64,000 bases of DNA from Brevundimonas sp. SL130 (GCF_026625805.1 NZ_CP113064.1:2396657-2460656); one strand, 5' to 3'; counted from the stretch's first letter, positions 35,192 to 44,912 are shown. Numbers and translations are program-made. Notes: a model not told the origin generated them from the sequence alone.

Positions 35192-35683
35192 TTAGCGGTA
35201 AGGCGCGTCGAGTTCCAGATTCTTGGCGATCTGCCGTTCCCAGCGATCCCCGTTGTCGAGCAGGCGGGCCTTGTCGAACAGCAGCTCTTCGCGCGTTTCG
35301 ACGGCGTATTCGGAGTTCGGCCCTTCGACGATAGCGTCAACCGGGCAGGCTTCCTGGCACAGGCCGCAATAGATGCACTTGACCATGTCGATGTCGTACC
35401 GGGTCGTGCGGCGGCTGCCGTCGGCGCGCGGTTCGGCCTCAATGGTGATGGCCTGGGCGGGGCAGATGGCCTCGCACAGTTTGCAGGCGATGCAACGCTC
35501 CTCGCCGTTCGCATAGCGGCGCAGCGCGTGCTCGCCACGGAAGCGCGGCGATTGCGGGTTGCGCTCGAACGGATAGTTCACGGTCGCCTTGGGGCGGGCC
35601 ATGTACTTCAGGGTCAGGCCGATGGCGCCGATGGCGTCGAGCATCATCGCGCCCTTGGCGGCCTGGGCGATACGAGTGAACAT
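35192..35683 (-). CDS. nuoI: NADH-quinone oxidoreductase subunit I
   Basis: The complex I subunit carrying iron-sulfur clusters N6a and N6b, 163 residues. The two motifs [12 protein letters not shown] and [16 protein letters not shown] are intact. I start at [11 protein letters not shown], whose ATG shares one base with the stop of the small lipoprotein gene upstream (TGATG). The longer frame runs antisense-free through that lipoprotein gene in another phase and is rejected. Confidence 0.97.
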   Translation of the reverse strand: MFTRIAQAAKGAMMLDAIGAIGLTLKYMARPKATVNYPFERNPQSPRFRGEHALRRYANGEERCIACKLCEAICPAQAITIEAEPRADGSRRTTRYDIDMVKCIYCGLCQEACPVDAIVEGPNSEYAVETREELLFDKARLLDNGDRWERQIAKNLELDAPYR

Positions 35684-35910
35684 CAGAAGCGATCCTCTGG
35701 CGCCGGGGCGCCGTTGGTTGAAGTCTGGGCGGGGCCGGCCGGAGCCGCTCCCTGGGTCTTGGACTGGGTCTGGGCCTGGGCGTCGCGCCATTCACGCTCG
35801 ATACGTTCCTGACGGCGTTCCCATTGGTAGCCGGACTCGGGCATGCGCGTATCGGGCGCACAGGCCATAAGGGCGGACGACAGGAGCAAAAGAGGGATCA
35901 AGCGCTTCAC
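35683..35910 (-). CDS. Small lipoprotein in the nuo operon, between nuoH and nuoI (second)
   Basis: A 75-residue protein with a lipoprotein signal peptide: [17 protein letters not shown], lipobox LMAC with Cys17. The mature part is a charged helix ([20 protein letters not shown]) then a Pro/Ala/Gln-rich tail. I recognise no family. It overlaps the preceding small lipoprotein gene by four bases and the nuoI start by one, so it must be co-translated with complex I genes; a role in assembly or attachment at the membrane is inference. Confidence 0.75.
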   Translation of the reverse strand: MKRLIPLLLLSSALMACAPDTRMPESGYQWERRQERIEREWRDAQAQTQSKTQGAAPAGPAQTSTNGAPAPEDRF

Positions 35911-36140
35911 GCCCCGCCTCCCCGCAGCACGTCCTTGCAGTCCATGTCCTTATAGCGCGGATCGTCCCGGCTCATCATCCGGCACAGGTTGACCCGTTCG
36001 CCGCCGCGACGCGCATCATCCTCACGCCGCTCCATGGACGCGACCGGATCGGTCGGCGCCGGAGCGGCGATGGGCGCGAAAGTGCAGGCGGAAAGGCCCC
36101 ACGATGCGACCAGGGCCAGGATGACGGCGCGCGGGTTCAT
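35907..36140 (-). CDS. Small lipoprotein in the nuo operon, between nuoH and nuoI (first)
   Basis: A 77-residue protein with signal peptide and lipobox: MNPRAVILALVASWGLSAC, Cys19. The mature part has two further cysteines (NLCRMMSRDD and DMDCKDVLRG) and a charged middle (SMERREDDARRGGERV). It begins immediately after the nuoH stop and overlaps the next lipoprotein gene by four bases (ATGA). Family unknown to me; the paired cysteines could form a disulphide in the periplasm. Confidence 0.75.
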   Translation of the reverse strand: MNPRAVILALVASWGLSACTFAPIAAPAPTDPVASMERREDDARRGGERVNLCRMMSRDDPRYKDMDCKDVLRGGGA

Positions 36141-37220
36141 CTATGCACCCACCACGAAGACGCGCCAGGCGGCGGTGATGACCACGGCCACCAGCGAAGC
36201 GGGCAGGAAGACCTTCCAGCCCAGGCGCATCAGTTGGTCATAGCGGTAGCGGGGCACGAAGGCCTTCACCAGGGCGATGGCCAGGAACCAGAAGACCGTC
36301 TTGGTGATGAAGGTCAGCAGATAGATGGTGTAGGCGATCCAGGCCGGCAGGCCGTCCAGCGTCTCCTGCGACAGGAAGCCGGGGTTCCAGCCGCCGAAGA
36401 ACAGGATGCTGATCATCGCCGACATGAAGACGATGTTGACGTACTCGCCCATCATGAACAGCAGATAGGTGGTCGAGCTATATTCGACCTGATAACCGGC
36501 CACGAGCTCGGATTCCGCTTCCGGCAGGTCGAACGGCGGGCGGTTGGTTTCCGCCAGGGCCGAGACGAAGAAGACGATCGACATCGGGAACAGGATCACG
36601 ATCAGGGGCCAGGTGCCCTGCCCGCCGCCGAAGGCGTACCAGTTCCAGAAATAGCCGCTCTGACCTTCGACGATCTGCGACAGGTTCATCGTGCCGGCCA
36701 GCAGGATCACATTGATGATGATCAGACCCAGCGAGACTTCATAGGACACCATCTGCGCCGCCGAACGCAGCGAACCCAGGAACGGATACTTCGAGTTCGA
36801 AGCCCAGCCGCCCATGATGATGCCGTACACGCCCAGCGACGAGACCGCGAAGATGTACAGGATGCCGACGTTCAGATCCGACACCACCCAGCCCGGCGCG
36901 AAGGGGATCACGGCCCAGGCCATGAAGGCCAGGATGACGGTGATGATCGGCGCCATGATGAAGACCGCCTTGTCGGCGCCGGAGGGGATGACCACCTCCT
37001 TCAGCACGAACTTCAGCATGTCGGCGAACGACTGCAGCAGGCCGAAGGGGCCGACGACGTTCGGTCCCTTGCGCATCTGCACCGAGGCCCAGACCTTGCG
37101 GTCGGCCAGCAGCAGGAAGGCGACGGCGAGCAAGACGCACACGGTGATCAGCAGAACCTGACCCAGTGTGATCAGCGTCCAGCCGCCGGGGGTGGCCCAG
37201 AAAGAGGTAGCAGCGTCCAT
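36141..37220 (-). CDS. nuoH: NADH-quinone oxidoreductase subunit H
   Basis: The 359-residue complex I membrane subunit forming much of the quinone cavity. Signatures: [40 protein letters not shown], the acidic loop [20 protein letters not shown], and [12 protein letters not shown] [19 protein letters not shown]. It starts three bases after the nuoG stop and is followed directly by the two small lipoprotein genes. Confidence 0.97.
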   Translation of the reverse strand: MDAATSFWATPGGWTLITLGQVLLITVCVLLAVAFLLLADRKVWASVQMRKGPNVVGPFGLLQSFADMLKFVLKEVVIPSGADKAVFIMAPIITVILAFMAWAVIPFAPGWVVSDLNVGILYIFAVSSLGVYGIIMGGWASNSKYPFLGSLRSAAQMVSYEVSLGLIIINVILLAGTMNLSQIVEGQSGYFWNWYAFGGGQGTWPLIVILFPMSIVFFVSALAETNRPPFDLPEAESELVAGYQVEYSSTTYLLFMMGEYVNIVFMSAMISILFFGGWNPGFLSQETLDGLPAWIAYTIYLLTFITKTVFWFLAIALVKAFVPRYRYDQLMRLGWKVFLPASLVAVVITAAWRVFVVGA

Positions 37221-37223
37221 GAC

Positions 37224-39269
37224 TTACTCCGCCGCCATCGCGACCGGGGCGATCCGCAGGGCGGACAGCTCGGCCATGGTCGCGCTGGCGCGCGCGATCG
37301 GGTTGGAAAGATAGGGGTCCGTGATCGCCGAGGCGAAGACCCGGTCGCCCAGGTCGCCCTTGACGCCCAGCTTGGACGGATCAAAAGCGGCCGGCGTCGG
37401 CAGATAGTCGATCCGGCCGAAGGTCGGATGATCGGCCATCAGCTTGGCGCGCAGCTGGTCCAGGGTGTCGTAGGCCAGGGTGTGGTCGACGCGGGCGGAC
37501 AGGGCGCGGATGATGGCCCAGTCTTCCTTGGCCTCGCCCTTGGGGAAGACGACGCGTTCGGCCATCTGCACCCGGCCCTCGGTGTTCACATACAGGCCCG
37601 ACTTCTCGGTATAGGCCGCGCCCGGCAGGATGACGTCGGCGCCGTGCGCGCCGCGGTCGCCGTGGCTGCCCAGATAGACGCGGAAGGCGTTCGAGCCGGT
37701 CGGATCGACCTCGTCGGCGCCCAGCAGGAACAGCACGTCCAGCGCGCCCGGCTTCAGCATGTCAGAAACCGTCAGACCGCCTTCAGCCGGCACGAAGCCC
37801 ATGTCCAGACCGGCGACGCGCGCGGCGGCGTGGTGCAGAACGTTGAAGCCGTTCCAGCCTTCGCTGATGACGCCGACCTTCTTGGCCAGGGCGCCCAGGG
37901 CGTTCAGGACGGCGGCGCCGCCCTCCCCGTTCAGCGCGCCGGAGCCGACGATGATCGCCGGGCGCTCGGCCTTGGTCAGGAAGTCCATCGCCGACTTCGG
38001 CAGCTTGGCCAGGGTCTTCGAGCCCGCGCCCAGATAGGCGTAGTCGAAGGTCAGGTCGGCCTGTTCGCCGATGACGCCGATTTCGACCCCGCCCTTGATC
38101 CAGCTCTTGCGCAGACGGGCGTTCAGCAGCGGCGCCTCGACGCGCGGGTTGACGCCCACGATCAGGATGGCGTCCGCCTTTTCAATGCCTTCGAGGCCGG
38201 AGTTGAACAGCCAGCTCTCGCGCGGGCCATAGCCCAGGGCGGCGCCGTCCTGGCGGCAGTCGGTGTTCTTGGAGCCCAGGGCGCGGAACAGGTCCAGCGT
38301 CGCCTTCATCGACTCGGCGTCTTGCAGGTCGCCGGCGATCACGCCGATCCGGTCGGCCGAAGCCGCCTTCAGCTTGGCGGCGACGGCGTCCAGGGCCTCG
38401 TTCCACGAGGCGGCGCGCAGCTTGCCGTTCTCGCGGATCCACGGGCGGTCCAGGCGGCGCGCGGTGAGGCCGTCGACGACATAGCGGCTCTTGTCCGACA
38501 GCCACTCCTCGTTGATGCCCTCGTTCACGCGCGGCAGAACCCGCATGACCTCGGCCCCGCGATAGTCGGCGCGGATGTTCGAGCCCAGGGCGTCCATGAC
38601 GTCGATGGTCTCGGTCTTCTTCAGTTCCCACGGACGATAGTGGTACTGCCAGGGCCGGTGCGTCAGGGCGCCGACCGGGCACAGGTCATTGACGTTGCCC
38701 GACAGTTCCGAGGCGACCGACTTCTCCAGATAGGTGGTGATCTCGGCGTCTTCGCCGCGCGAGATCATGCCGATGTCCGGCACGCCGGCGACCTCGGTGA
38801 TGAAGCGGACGCAACGGGTGCACTGGATGCACCGCGTCATGAAGGTCTTGATCGTCGGACCCATGTTCTTTTCTTCGACCGCGCGCTTGTTCTCGGAATA
38901 GCGAGAGCCGTCGCGGCCATAGGCCATGGACTGGTCCTGAAGATCGCACTCGCCGCCCTGGTCGCAGATCGGGCAATCCAGCGGGTGGTTGATGAGCAGG
39001 AACTCCATCACCCCTTCCCGGGCCTTCTTGACCATCGGGGTGTCGGTGAAGATCTCCTGGCCCTCGGCGGCCGGAAGCGCGCACGAAGCCTGGGGCTTCG
39101 GCGGTCCGGGCTTCACCTCGACCAGGCACATGCGGCAGTTGCCGGCGATGGACAGGCGCTCATGATAGCAGAAGCGCGGGATTTCCTGCCCCGCGCGCTC
39201 GGCGACCTGGAGCACGGTCATCCCGGGCTCGAACTCGACTTCGACGCCGTTGACCTTGGCGATGGGCAT
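37224..39269 (-). CDS. nuoG: NADH-quinone oxidoreductase subunit G
   Basis: The large iron-sulfur subunit of complex I, 681 residues. The N-terminal ferredoxin-like domain holds the 2Fe-2S cysteines (RFCYHERLSIAGNCRMCLVE), followed by the His-Cys3 cluster N5 (NHPLDCPICDQGGECDLQD) and the 4Fe-4S N4 (TRCIQCTRCVRF and DLCPVGALT). The rest is the molybdopterin-oxidoreductase-like domain, without molybdenum. It starts at the ATG overlapping the TAA of the coiled-coil gene (TAATG). Confidence 0.97.
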   Translation of the reverse strand: MPIAKVNGVEVEFEPGMTVLQVAERAGQEIPRFCYHERLSIAGNCRMCLVEVKPGPPKPQASCALPAAEGQEIFTDTPMVKKAREGVMEFLLINHPLDCPICDQGGECDLQDQSMAYGRDGSRYSENKRAVEEKNMGPTIKTFMTRCIQCTRCVRFITEVAGVPDIGMISRGEDAEITTYLEKSVASELSGNVNDLCPVGALTHRPWQYHYRPWELKKTETIDVMDALGSNIRADYRGAEVMRVLPRVNEGINEEWLSDKSRYVVDGLTARRLDRPWIRENGKLRAASWNEALDAVAAKLKAASADRIGVIAGDLQDAESMKATLDLFRALGSKNTDCRQDGAALGYGPRESWLFNSGLEGIEKADAILIVGVNPRVEAPLLNARLRKSWIKGGVEIGVIGEQADLTFDYAYLGAGSKTLAKLPKSAMDFLTKAERPAIIVGSGALNGEGGAAVLNALGALAKKVGVISEGWNGFNVLHHAAARVAGLDMGFVPAEGGLTVSDMLKPGALDVLFLLGADEVDPTGSNAFRVYLGSHGDRGAHGADVILPGAAYTEKSGLYVNTEGRVQMAERVVFPKGEAKEDWAIIRALSARVDHTLAYDTLDQLRAKLMADHPTFGRIDYLPTPAAFDPSKLGVKGDLGDRVFASAITDPYLSNPIARASATMAELSALRIAPVAMAAE

Positions 39270-39514
39270 TATTCTCGAACTCCGCCGTAAGGGCTGTCTA
39301 CCAGGGTCAGACGTGTCTCGACCCGTTCGATACGTTGATCCAGGCGATCCAGGCGACGATTGACGCCTGCAAGCCCTTCCTCGACGTGGGTGGTGCGGAC
39401 CTTAAGGTCGTGCACGTCCTCGCCGAGGCGATCCATCTTGGTTTCCATCGACGTCAGACGTCCTTCGACGCGACGCAGGATCTGAAGGCCGAGGTTGTCG
39501 GGTTCTTCCGCCAT
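39269..39514 (-). CDS. Small coiled-coil protein between nuoF and nuoG
   Basis: An 81-residue, almost entirely helical protein with heptad-like pattern: RRVEGRLTSMETKMDRLGED, VHDLKVRTTHVEEGLAGVNR, RLDRLDQRIERVETRLTL. I recognise no family. I use the ATG preceded by GAGGAGG with 7-base spacing (a GTG one codon upstream is also possible). It overlaps the stop of the preceding lipoprotein gene by one base and ends in the nuoG start. It would be soluble and oligomeric; a role in complex I assembly is inference from location. Confidence 0.72.
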   Translation of the reverse strand: MAEEPDNLGLQILRRVEGRLTSMETKMDRLGEDVHDLKVRTTHVEEGLAGVNRRLDRLDQRIERVETRLTLVDSPYGGVRE

Positions 39515-40005
39515 CACCGCGCCTCCTCTTCTGCGGGAACGGCCAGTTCGGCCTGTTCCGTCGTCCCATCCGGGAGGGTCTGGGTCACGGTGATCGCCTG
39601 ACCGTCCATGACGTAGCGGATCACCGGATCGTCCGACTGGTTCATCCAGCGAACGAGCGTGGCGTCAGGCAGATCGAGCGGCTTCCACACGATCAGGTCT
39701 TTCTCGACACGGCAGTCTGCGCGCATCCGGCCGCCGTCGACCGGGGCGCGCCACGAGGCGTGGACCACGCCGCCTTCGACGCCATCGACGTCGATGGCCA
39801 TCGGCGGCTGGCCGTGGATCGCGGCCAGACCGGCGCGGCAGACGCGACGCAGGTCGGCCGGGGTCAGCACCGCCGGCGCCGTCTGCACGGCGTCGGACGG
39901 CTTGGCCGCAGTCGCAACCTTTTCCGCAGGCGTCGGCGCAGCTTCACGCTCGCCGCAAGCGGCGAGAGCGAAGGCTCCGATCACGATGGCGGACGACAGG
40001 CGCAT
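39514..40005 (-). CDS. Lipoprotein between nuoF and nuoG
   Basis: A 163-residue lipoprotein: signal MRLSSAIVIGAFALAAC with Cys17. The mature domain has two more cysteines (RRVCRAG and RADCRVE) and beta-type stretches such as VVHASWRAPVDGGRMRADCR and VIRYVMDGQAITVTQTLPDG. I do not recognise a family. It starts two bases after the nuoF stop, and its last bases overlap the coiled-coil gene, so it is part of the nuo transcript. A periplasmic or outer-membrane lipoprotein in a respiratory operon is unusual. Confidence 0.75.
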   Translation of the reverse strand: MRLSSAIVIGAFALAACGEREAAPTPAEKVATAAKPSDAVQTAPAVLTPADLRRVCRAGLAAIHGQPPMAIDVDGVEGGVVHASWRAPVDGGRMRADCRVEKDLIVWKPLDLPDATLVRWMNQSDDPVIRYVMDGQAITVTQTLPDGTTEQAELAVPAEEEAR

Positions 40006-40007
40006 CA

Positions 40008-41321
40008 CTACTCCGCCGCGATCGCGTGGCCGGCGAAGTTCGCGCGGCGGCTGCGGTAGTTGGCGATACGCTCTTCGATCTCGTGGCGGAAGTGACGGAT
40101 CAGGCCCTGAACCGGCCAGGCCGCCGCGTCGCCCAGGGCGCAGATGGTGTGGCCCTCGACCTGACCGGCGACGTCCAGCAGCAGGTCGATCTCCGACGGA
40201 TCGGCCTCGCCCACGGCCATCCGCTCCAGCACGCGCCACATCCAGCCCGTGCCTTCGCGGCACGGCGTGCACTGGCCGCAGCTCTCGTGCTTGAAGAAAT
40301 AGCTGATGCGGGCGATCGCCTTCACGATGTCGGTGGACTCGTCCATCACGGTCACGCCGGCTGTACCCAACGACGAGCGAACCTCGCGCATGGAGTCGAA
40401 GTCCATCAGCACGGTTTCGGCCTGGTCGCGCGTGATGACCGGGCAGGAGGCGCCGCCGGGGATGATGGCTTTCAGATTGCCCCAGCCGCCGCGAACGCCG
40501 CCGCCGTGTTCTTCGATCAGCTGGCGCAGCGGGATGGACATGGTCTCTTCGACGACGCAGGGCGTCATCACGTGACCCGACAGGGACATCAGCTTGGTGC
40601 CGGTGTTGTTCGCACGGCCGAAGCCGGCGAACCAGTCCGCGCCGCGACGCAGGATGGTGCCGACGACGGCGATCGACTCGACGTTGTTCACCGTGGTCGG
40701 GCAGCCGTACAGGCCCGCGCCGGCCGGGAACGGCGGCTTCAGGCGCGGCTGGCCCTTCTTGCCTTCCAGGGATTCCAGCAGGGCGGTCTCTTCGCCGCAG
40801 ATATAGGCGCCGCCGCCGTGGTGGATATAGACGTCGAAGTCCCAGCCGTGGACATTGTCCTTGCCGATCAACTTGGCCTCATAGGCCTGTTTGACCGCCG
40901 CCTCCATCCGCTCGCGCTCAAGCACATATTCGCCGCGCAGATAGATGTAGCAGGCGTGGGCCTGCATGGCGAAGGAGGCGATCAGGCAGCCTTCGATCAG
41001 CAGATGCGGATCGTGGCGCATGATCTCCCGGTCCTTGCAGGTCGCGGGCTCGGATTCATCGGCGTTGACGACCAGGTAGTGAGGGCGATCCTTCACTTCC
41101 TTGGGCATGAAGGACCACTTCAGACCGGTCGAGAAACCGGCCCCGCCACGGCCGCGCAGGCCGGACGCCTTGACGTTGTTGATGATCCAGTCGCGGCCAA
41201 GGTCCAGCATGTCCTTGGTGGCGTTCCAGGCGCCGCGGTTCTTCGCCCCGTCCAGCCCCCAGTCGTGGAAGCCGTACAGATTGGTGAAGATCCGGTCCTT
41301 GTCTTCGAGAATGCCGACCAT
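40008..41321 (-). CDS. nuoF: NADH-quinone oxidoreductase subunit F
   Basis: The NADH- and FMN-binding subunit of complex I with cluster N3, 437 residues. Signatures: [20 protein letters not shown] (NADH/FMN site), [30 protein letters not shown], and the 4Fe-4S motif [16 protein letters not shown]. The start [16 protein letters not shown] is preceded by GGAGGAG with 7-base spacing. The frame stays open for 118 more codons upstream, but that part is not NuoF (see 41322-41714). Confidence 0.97.
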   Translation of the reverse strand: MVGILEDKDRIFTNLYGFHDWGLDGAKNRGAWNATKDMLDLGRDWIINNVKASGLRGRGGAGFSTGLKWSFMPKEVKDRPHYLVVNADESEPATCKDREIMRHDPHLLIEGCLIASFAMQAHACYIYLRGEYVLERERMEAAVKQAYEAKLIGKDNVHGWDFDVYIHHGGGAYICGEETALLESLEGKKGQPRLKPPFPAGAGLYGCPTTVNNVESIAVVGTILRRGADWFAGFGRANNTGTKLMSLSGHVMTPCVVEETMSIPLRQLIEEHGGGVRGGWGNLKAIIPGGASCPVITRDQAETVLMDFDSMREVRSSLGTAGVTVMDESTDIVKAIARISYFFKHESCGQCTPCREGTGWMWRVLERMAVGEADPSEIDLLLDVAGQVEGHTICALGDAAAWPVQGLIRHFRHEIEERIANYRSRRANFAGHAIAAE

Positions 41322-41714
41322 CAGGCTGCTCCTCCGTCTACGCCGACGGGGGGGACCGAGAGCGGACTGGCGTTCGAGGCCGAGATCGCGTTGGCCGGGA
41401 GGCGGCTGACGCGGTTCAGGGCTGGGGGTGTTACGCGGTTCGGAAGCATCAGCAGGACCGGGTGAAGGCGTAGAGGACGCGGTCGCGGGGGCGACCGAAG
41501 GCGAGGTTGGCGGGGTTTGCGCCGATACGGGTCCGGCGCTCAGCGACAGACTGGCCGCGCCGGCCAGATTGACCAGCAATCGGCCCGTCTTGGCGGGGCT
41601 CCACCCGCCTCGGCCGCGCTTGGGCGCGCGGCGCCCTGCCCGTTTCTGATCCATCGACATGGCGCCCCCCGGCACGCTGCATCGAAGTTATGGAACCATA
41701 ATAGATCGACGCCG
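41322..41714 (-). other. 393-base gap in the nuo operon, with an open frame in phase with nuoF
   Basis: No recognisable gene. The nuoF frame is open upstream to an ATG at 41654 and would encode a basic start, a signal-peptide-like segment ([20 protein letters not shown]) and a Pro/Thr/Ser-rich linker ending in an Arg run, fused to NuoF. NuoF is cytoplasmic and has its own good ribosome binding site, so a natural fusion is unlikely. A second frame (ATG at 41720, MTASIYYGS) is also open to 41449. It may be untranslated, a decayed lipoprotein/secreted gene, or repeat-driven low-complexity DNA. Confidence 0.3.
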
Positions 41715-41996
41715 TCATGACGTTGCGCCTTCCAACTCGCGCATCCGGCGTTTGTGGTGCCGATTGCGGGTGTAGATGGCGCCGAGGACGCAGGCCCAGC
41801 CGAAACCGAGCATGACATAGGAGGCGGTGAAGGCCCAGTCGCCCAGGCCCGGCGTCCCCTGACGGGTCAGCAGGATCAGCATGGCGGCGCCGACCACGAG
41901 CGCGAGCCCGCCCGCGCGCAGGGGGCGCGCGACCATGCGCAGCTCCTTGCGGTATGCGGCGCGGCCTTCGTCGCTGTCGAGGTCGGGTGCAGGCAT
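41715..41996 (-). CDS. Two-helix membrane protein between nuoE and nuoF
   Basis: A 93-residue protein with two membrane helices (AGGLALVVGAAMLILLTRQG and FTASYVMLGFGWACVLGAIY) and charged ends (MPAPDLDSDEGRAAYRKEL, RNRHHKRRMRELEG). No family recognised. Its ATG shares a base with the nuoE stop (TGATG), so it is translationally coupled to complex I genes. It could be an assembly or accessory membrane subunit; this is inference. Confidence 0.75.
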   Translation of the reverse strand: MPAPDLDSDEGRAAYRKELRMVARPLRAGGLALVVGAAMLILLTRQGTPGLGDWAFTASYVMLGFGWACVLGAIYTRNRHHKRRMRELEGATS

Positions 41997-42673
41997 CAGG
42001 CCGGGGCCTTCTCGACCGGCGCCGGATCGCTGTTGGGCAGCTTCTTGATCGGCTTGGCGGCCGAGCCGTCATACAGTTTCGGATCCAGCAGGGTCTTGGC
42101 GCCGCCGAGGGGAGCGGACGTATGACGACCCACGTACGACCCCGGCTTCGGCGTCTTGCCGGCGGCGAAGTCGTCGATGATCTGGCCGATGGTCTCGGGC
42201 GTCAGATCTTCGAAATAATAGTCGTTGATCTGGGCCATGGGCGCATTGGAGCAGGCGCCCAGGCATTCGACTTCCTGCCAGGTGAAGCGACCGTCGGCCG
42301 ACAGATGGTCCTTGGGACCGATCTTGTCCTTGCAGACCTTCATCAGGTCATTGGCGCCGCGCAACATGCACGGCGTGGTGCCGCACACCTGAATCAGGGC
42401 GGTCTTGCCGACCGGCTCCAGCATGAACATGGTGTAGAAGGTCGCGACCTCCATCACCCGAATGAAGGGCATGCCCAGCAGCTCGCCGACGGCGCGGATG
42501 GCGGGTTCCGAGACCCAGCCTTCCTGCTTCTGCACCAGCCACAGGACCGGAATCACCGCCGACTGGCGACGGTTTTCCGGGTATTTCTTGATCCACCACT
42601 CGGCCTTGGCCTTGGCGTCCTTCGAAAAGGCGAAAGACGCCGGCTGTTCCTTGGCGAGACGACGAACGGACAT
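41996..42673 (-). CDS. nuoE: NADH-quinone oxidoreductase subunit E
   Basis: The thioredoxin-like 2Fe-2S (cluster N1a) subunit of complex I, 225 residues. The ligands are in VCGTTPCMLRGA and EVECLGACSNAPM. The family-typical ~160 residues are followed by a ~50-residue basic, Pro-rich tail (TLLDPKLYDGSAAKPIKKLP) usual in alphaproteobacteria. It follows the NTF2-like gene by three bases and overlaps the two-helix membrane protein gene. Confidence 0.97.
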   Translation of the reverse strand: MSVRRLAKEQPASFAFSKDAKAKAEWWIKKYPENRRQSAVIPVLWLVQKQEGWVSEPAIRAVGELLGMPFIRVMEVATFYTMFMLEPVGKTALIQVCGTTPCMLRGANDLMKVCKDKIGPKDHLSADGRFTWQEVECLGACSNAPMAQINDYYFEDLTPETIGQIIDDFAAGKTPKPGSYVGRHTSAPLGGAKTLLDPKLYDGSAAKPIKKLPNSDPAPVEKAPA

Positions 42674-42676
42674 CCG

Positions 42677-43012
42677 CTAGGCCTTCACAAAGTCGACGCG
42701 GGCGATCTTGTCGCCGGCGAACGAATAAATGGCGGCGACCTCGAAGGGCGTCGCCTCAGGCGAGCGGAAAACCCGCTCGTGATCGATGACGGTGTCGCCC
42801 ACGACGATGCGCGACAAAAGTTCGGCGCGGTTCTGTGGGAACTGGGCGAACAGGCCTTCATGACGCAGGCGATAGGCCTCCAATCCTGTCAGATTGGGCG
42901 CGGCGTTCAGATCCGAAATGGTGATCGCATCGTCGAAGAAGGTGACGAAGGTCTCCAGATCCTGCGCGTTGTAGGCGTCCAACTGGCCCTGAACCACGGC
43001 TTGGCGGCTCAT
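42677..43012 (-). CDS. NTF2-like (SnoaL/DUF4440-type) protein between nuoD and nuoE
   Basis: A 111-residue single-domain NTF2-like protein: N-terminal helix with [20 protein letters not shown] then [10 protein letters not shown], and beta strands ending [20 protein letters not shown]. Members may be small enzymes or ligand-binding proteins; no catalytic residues can be assigned. It overlaps the nuoD stop by four bases (ATGA) and precedes nuoE by three, so it sits within the peripheral-arm genes of complex I. Confidence 0.82.
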   Translation of the reverse strand: MSRQAVVQGQLDAYNAQDLETFVTFFDDAITISDLNAAPNLTGLEAYRLRHEGLFAQFPQNRAELLSRIVVGDTVIDHERVFRSPEATPFEVAAIYSFAGDKIARVDFVKA

Positions 43013-44283
43013 CGGTCCACCTCGCCGAACACGATGTCGAGCGAGCCCAGGATGGCGGAGACGTCGGCCAGCTGGTGGCCGCGGTTCATCCAGTCCATCG
43101 CCTGAAGGTGACGGAAGCCCGGCGCCGAGATCTTGACGCGATAGGGTTTGTTGGTGCCGTCCGACACCAGATAGATGCCGAACTCGCCCTTGGGCGCCTC
43201 GACCGAGGCATAGACCTCGCCCTCAGGCGTCTTGAAACCCTCGGTGTACAGTTTGAAGTGATGGATCAGGGATTCCATCGACCGCTTCATCTCGCCACGA
43301 CGCGGCGGAACGATCTTGTTGTCCTCGATCATGACCGGCTCGCCCGGGCAGTTGCGCAGCTTGTGGATGCACTGCTCCATGATCCGCACCGACTGCTTTA
43401 TCTCCTCGATGCGGCAGAGGTAACGATCCCAGCAGTCGCCGCTCTTGCCGACCGGAATGTCGAATTCCATCTCGGCGTAGCACTCGTAAGGCTGCGACTT
43501 GCGCAGATCCCAGGCGATGTCCGAGCCGCGCAGCATGACGCCGGTGAAGCCCCAGGCCAGGGCCTGTTCCTTGGACACCACGCCAATATCGACGTTGCGC
43601 TGCTTGAAGATGCGGTTCTCGGTGACCAGGCTTTCGATGTCGGCCAGGGCCTTGGGGAACTCCAGGCACCAGCGACCGATGTCGTCGATCAGGTCCATCG
43701 GCAGGTCCTGGTGGACGCCGCCGGGGCGGAAATAGTTGGCGTGCAGACGCGCGCCGCAGGCCCGCTCGTAGAAGATCATCAGCTTCTCGCGCTCTTCGTG
43801 GCCCCACAGCGGGGGCGTCAGAGCGCCGACGTCCATGGCCTGCATGGTCGCGTTCAGCAGGTGGTTCCCGATCCGGCCGATTTCCGAATACAGCACGCGG
43901 ATCAGCTGGGCCCGATACGGGACCTCGATGCCGAGCAGCTTTTCGATGGCCAGGCAGAAGGCGTGTTCCTGGTTCATCGGCGCGACATAGTCGAGCCGGT
44001 CCAGATAAGGCACGTTCTGCAGATAGGTGCGGGCCTCCATCAGCTTTTCGGTGCCGCGGTGCAGCAGGCCGATGTGCGGATCGACGCGTTCGACGATTTC
44101 GCCGTCCAGCTCCAGCACCAGGCGCAGCACGCCGTGCGCGGCCGGGTGTTGCGGGCCGAAGTTGATGGTGAACTTGCGATCGTCCATCGCCTTGGCGTGG
44201 TCGGTGCGGTGGTCGATCGGCATGCCCTCGAAGGGATCGACGGCGCCGTTCACCGGCGCGGGGGTGCGAGCTCCGTCAGCCAT
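43009..44283 (-). CDS. nuoD: NADH-quinone oxidoreductase subunit D
   Basis: The 49-kDa quinone-site subunit of complex I, 424 residues. Signatures: [57 protein letters not shown], and the C-terminal [10 protein letters not shown] start at [10 protein letters not shown], whose ATG shares a base with the nuoC stop. NuoC and NuoD are separate genes here, not fused as in E. coli. Confidence 0.97.
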   Translation of the reverse strand: MADGARTPAPVNGAVDPFEGMPIDHRTDHAKAMDDRKFTINFGPQHPAAHGVLRLVLELDGEIVERVDPHIGLLHRGTEKLMEARTYLQNVPYLDRLDYVAPMNQEHAFCLAIEKLLGIEVPYRAQLIRVLYSEIGRIGNHLLNATMQAMDVGALTPPLWGHEEREKLMIFYERACGARLHANYFRPGGVHQDLPMDLIDDIGRWCLEFPKALADIESLVTENRIFKQRNVDIGVVSKEQALAWGFTGVMLRGSDIAWDLRKSQPYECYAEMEFDIPVGKSGDCWDRYLCRIEEIKQSVRIMEQCIHKLRNCPGEPVMIEDNKIVPPRRGEMKRSMESLIHHFKLYTEGFKTPEGEVYASVEAPKGEFGIYLVSDGTNKPYRVKISAPGFRHLQAMDWMNRGHQLADVSAILGSLDIVFGEVDR

Positions 44284-44912
44284 CAGCCCTTCACTCCTGC
44301 CTTTTCGTCGCCAGGCAGCACGGGGGCCGGATAATCGGCCCCTTCCCACGGCGACAGGAAGTCGAACGTCCGGAATTCCTGCGTCAGCTTAACGGGCTCA
44401 TAGACGACCCGCTTCTGCTCTTCGTCGTAACGGACCTCGACATAGCCGGTCATCGGGAAGTCCTTGCGCAGCGGATGTCCCTCGAAGCCATAGTCGGTCA
44501 GCAGGCGGCGCATGTCGGGGTGACCCGAGAACATCACGCCGTACATGTCGTAGGCTTCGCGCTCGAACCAGCCGGCCGAGGGATAGACCTCGGACACGGT
44601 CGGCACGGGCTGGACCTCGTCGGTCACGACCTTGACGCGAATCCGCGCGTTCCGGGTCAGCGACAACAGATGATAGACGATCTCGAACCGCTCTTCACGA
44701 TCCGGATAGTCGGCGCCGCAGAGGTCCAGCAGTTGCTGGAACCCGAACTGATCGCGCAACGCCGTCATCACCGCGACGATCCGCTCGCGCGGCGCCACCA
44801 GGGTCAGCTCCCCAAACGCCACCTGAGCCTCGACGCCCAGTGCGCCCACCAGCTCGGCGCCCATCGGCGTCAGCGCGGCCTCAAACTGGGCCTGAACAGC
44901 CAGCGAGCTCAT
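44283..44912 (-). CDS. nuoC: NADH-quinone oxidoreductase subunit C
   Basis: The 30-kDa subunit of the complex I peripheral arm, 209 residues. The family signature [20 protein letters not shown] then [17 protein letters not shown] is intact. The C-terminal [10 protein letters not shown] is typical. It overlaps nuoB by four bases and shares a base with nuoD's start. Confidence 0.97.
   Translation of the reverse strand: MSSLAVQAQFEAALTPMGAELVGALGVEAQVAFGELTLVAPRERIVAVMTALRDQFGFQQLLDLCGADYPDREERFEIVYHLLSLTRNARIRVKVVTDEVQPVPTVSEVYPSAGWFEREAYDMYGVMFSGHPDMRRLLTDYGFEGHPLRKDFPMTGYVEVRYDEEQKRVVYEPVKLTQEFRTFDFLSPWEGADYPAPVLPGDEKAGVKG

Noticed and set aside
36234..39290. A 1018-codon open frame on the plus strand
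   Set aside because: It is antisense to nuoH-nuoG and arises from high GC codon bias; its translation has the low-complexity RQ/HD/GA composition of a shadow frame.
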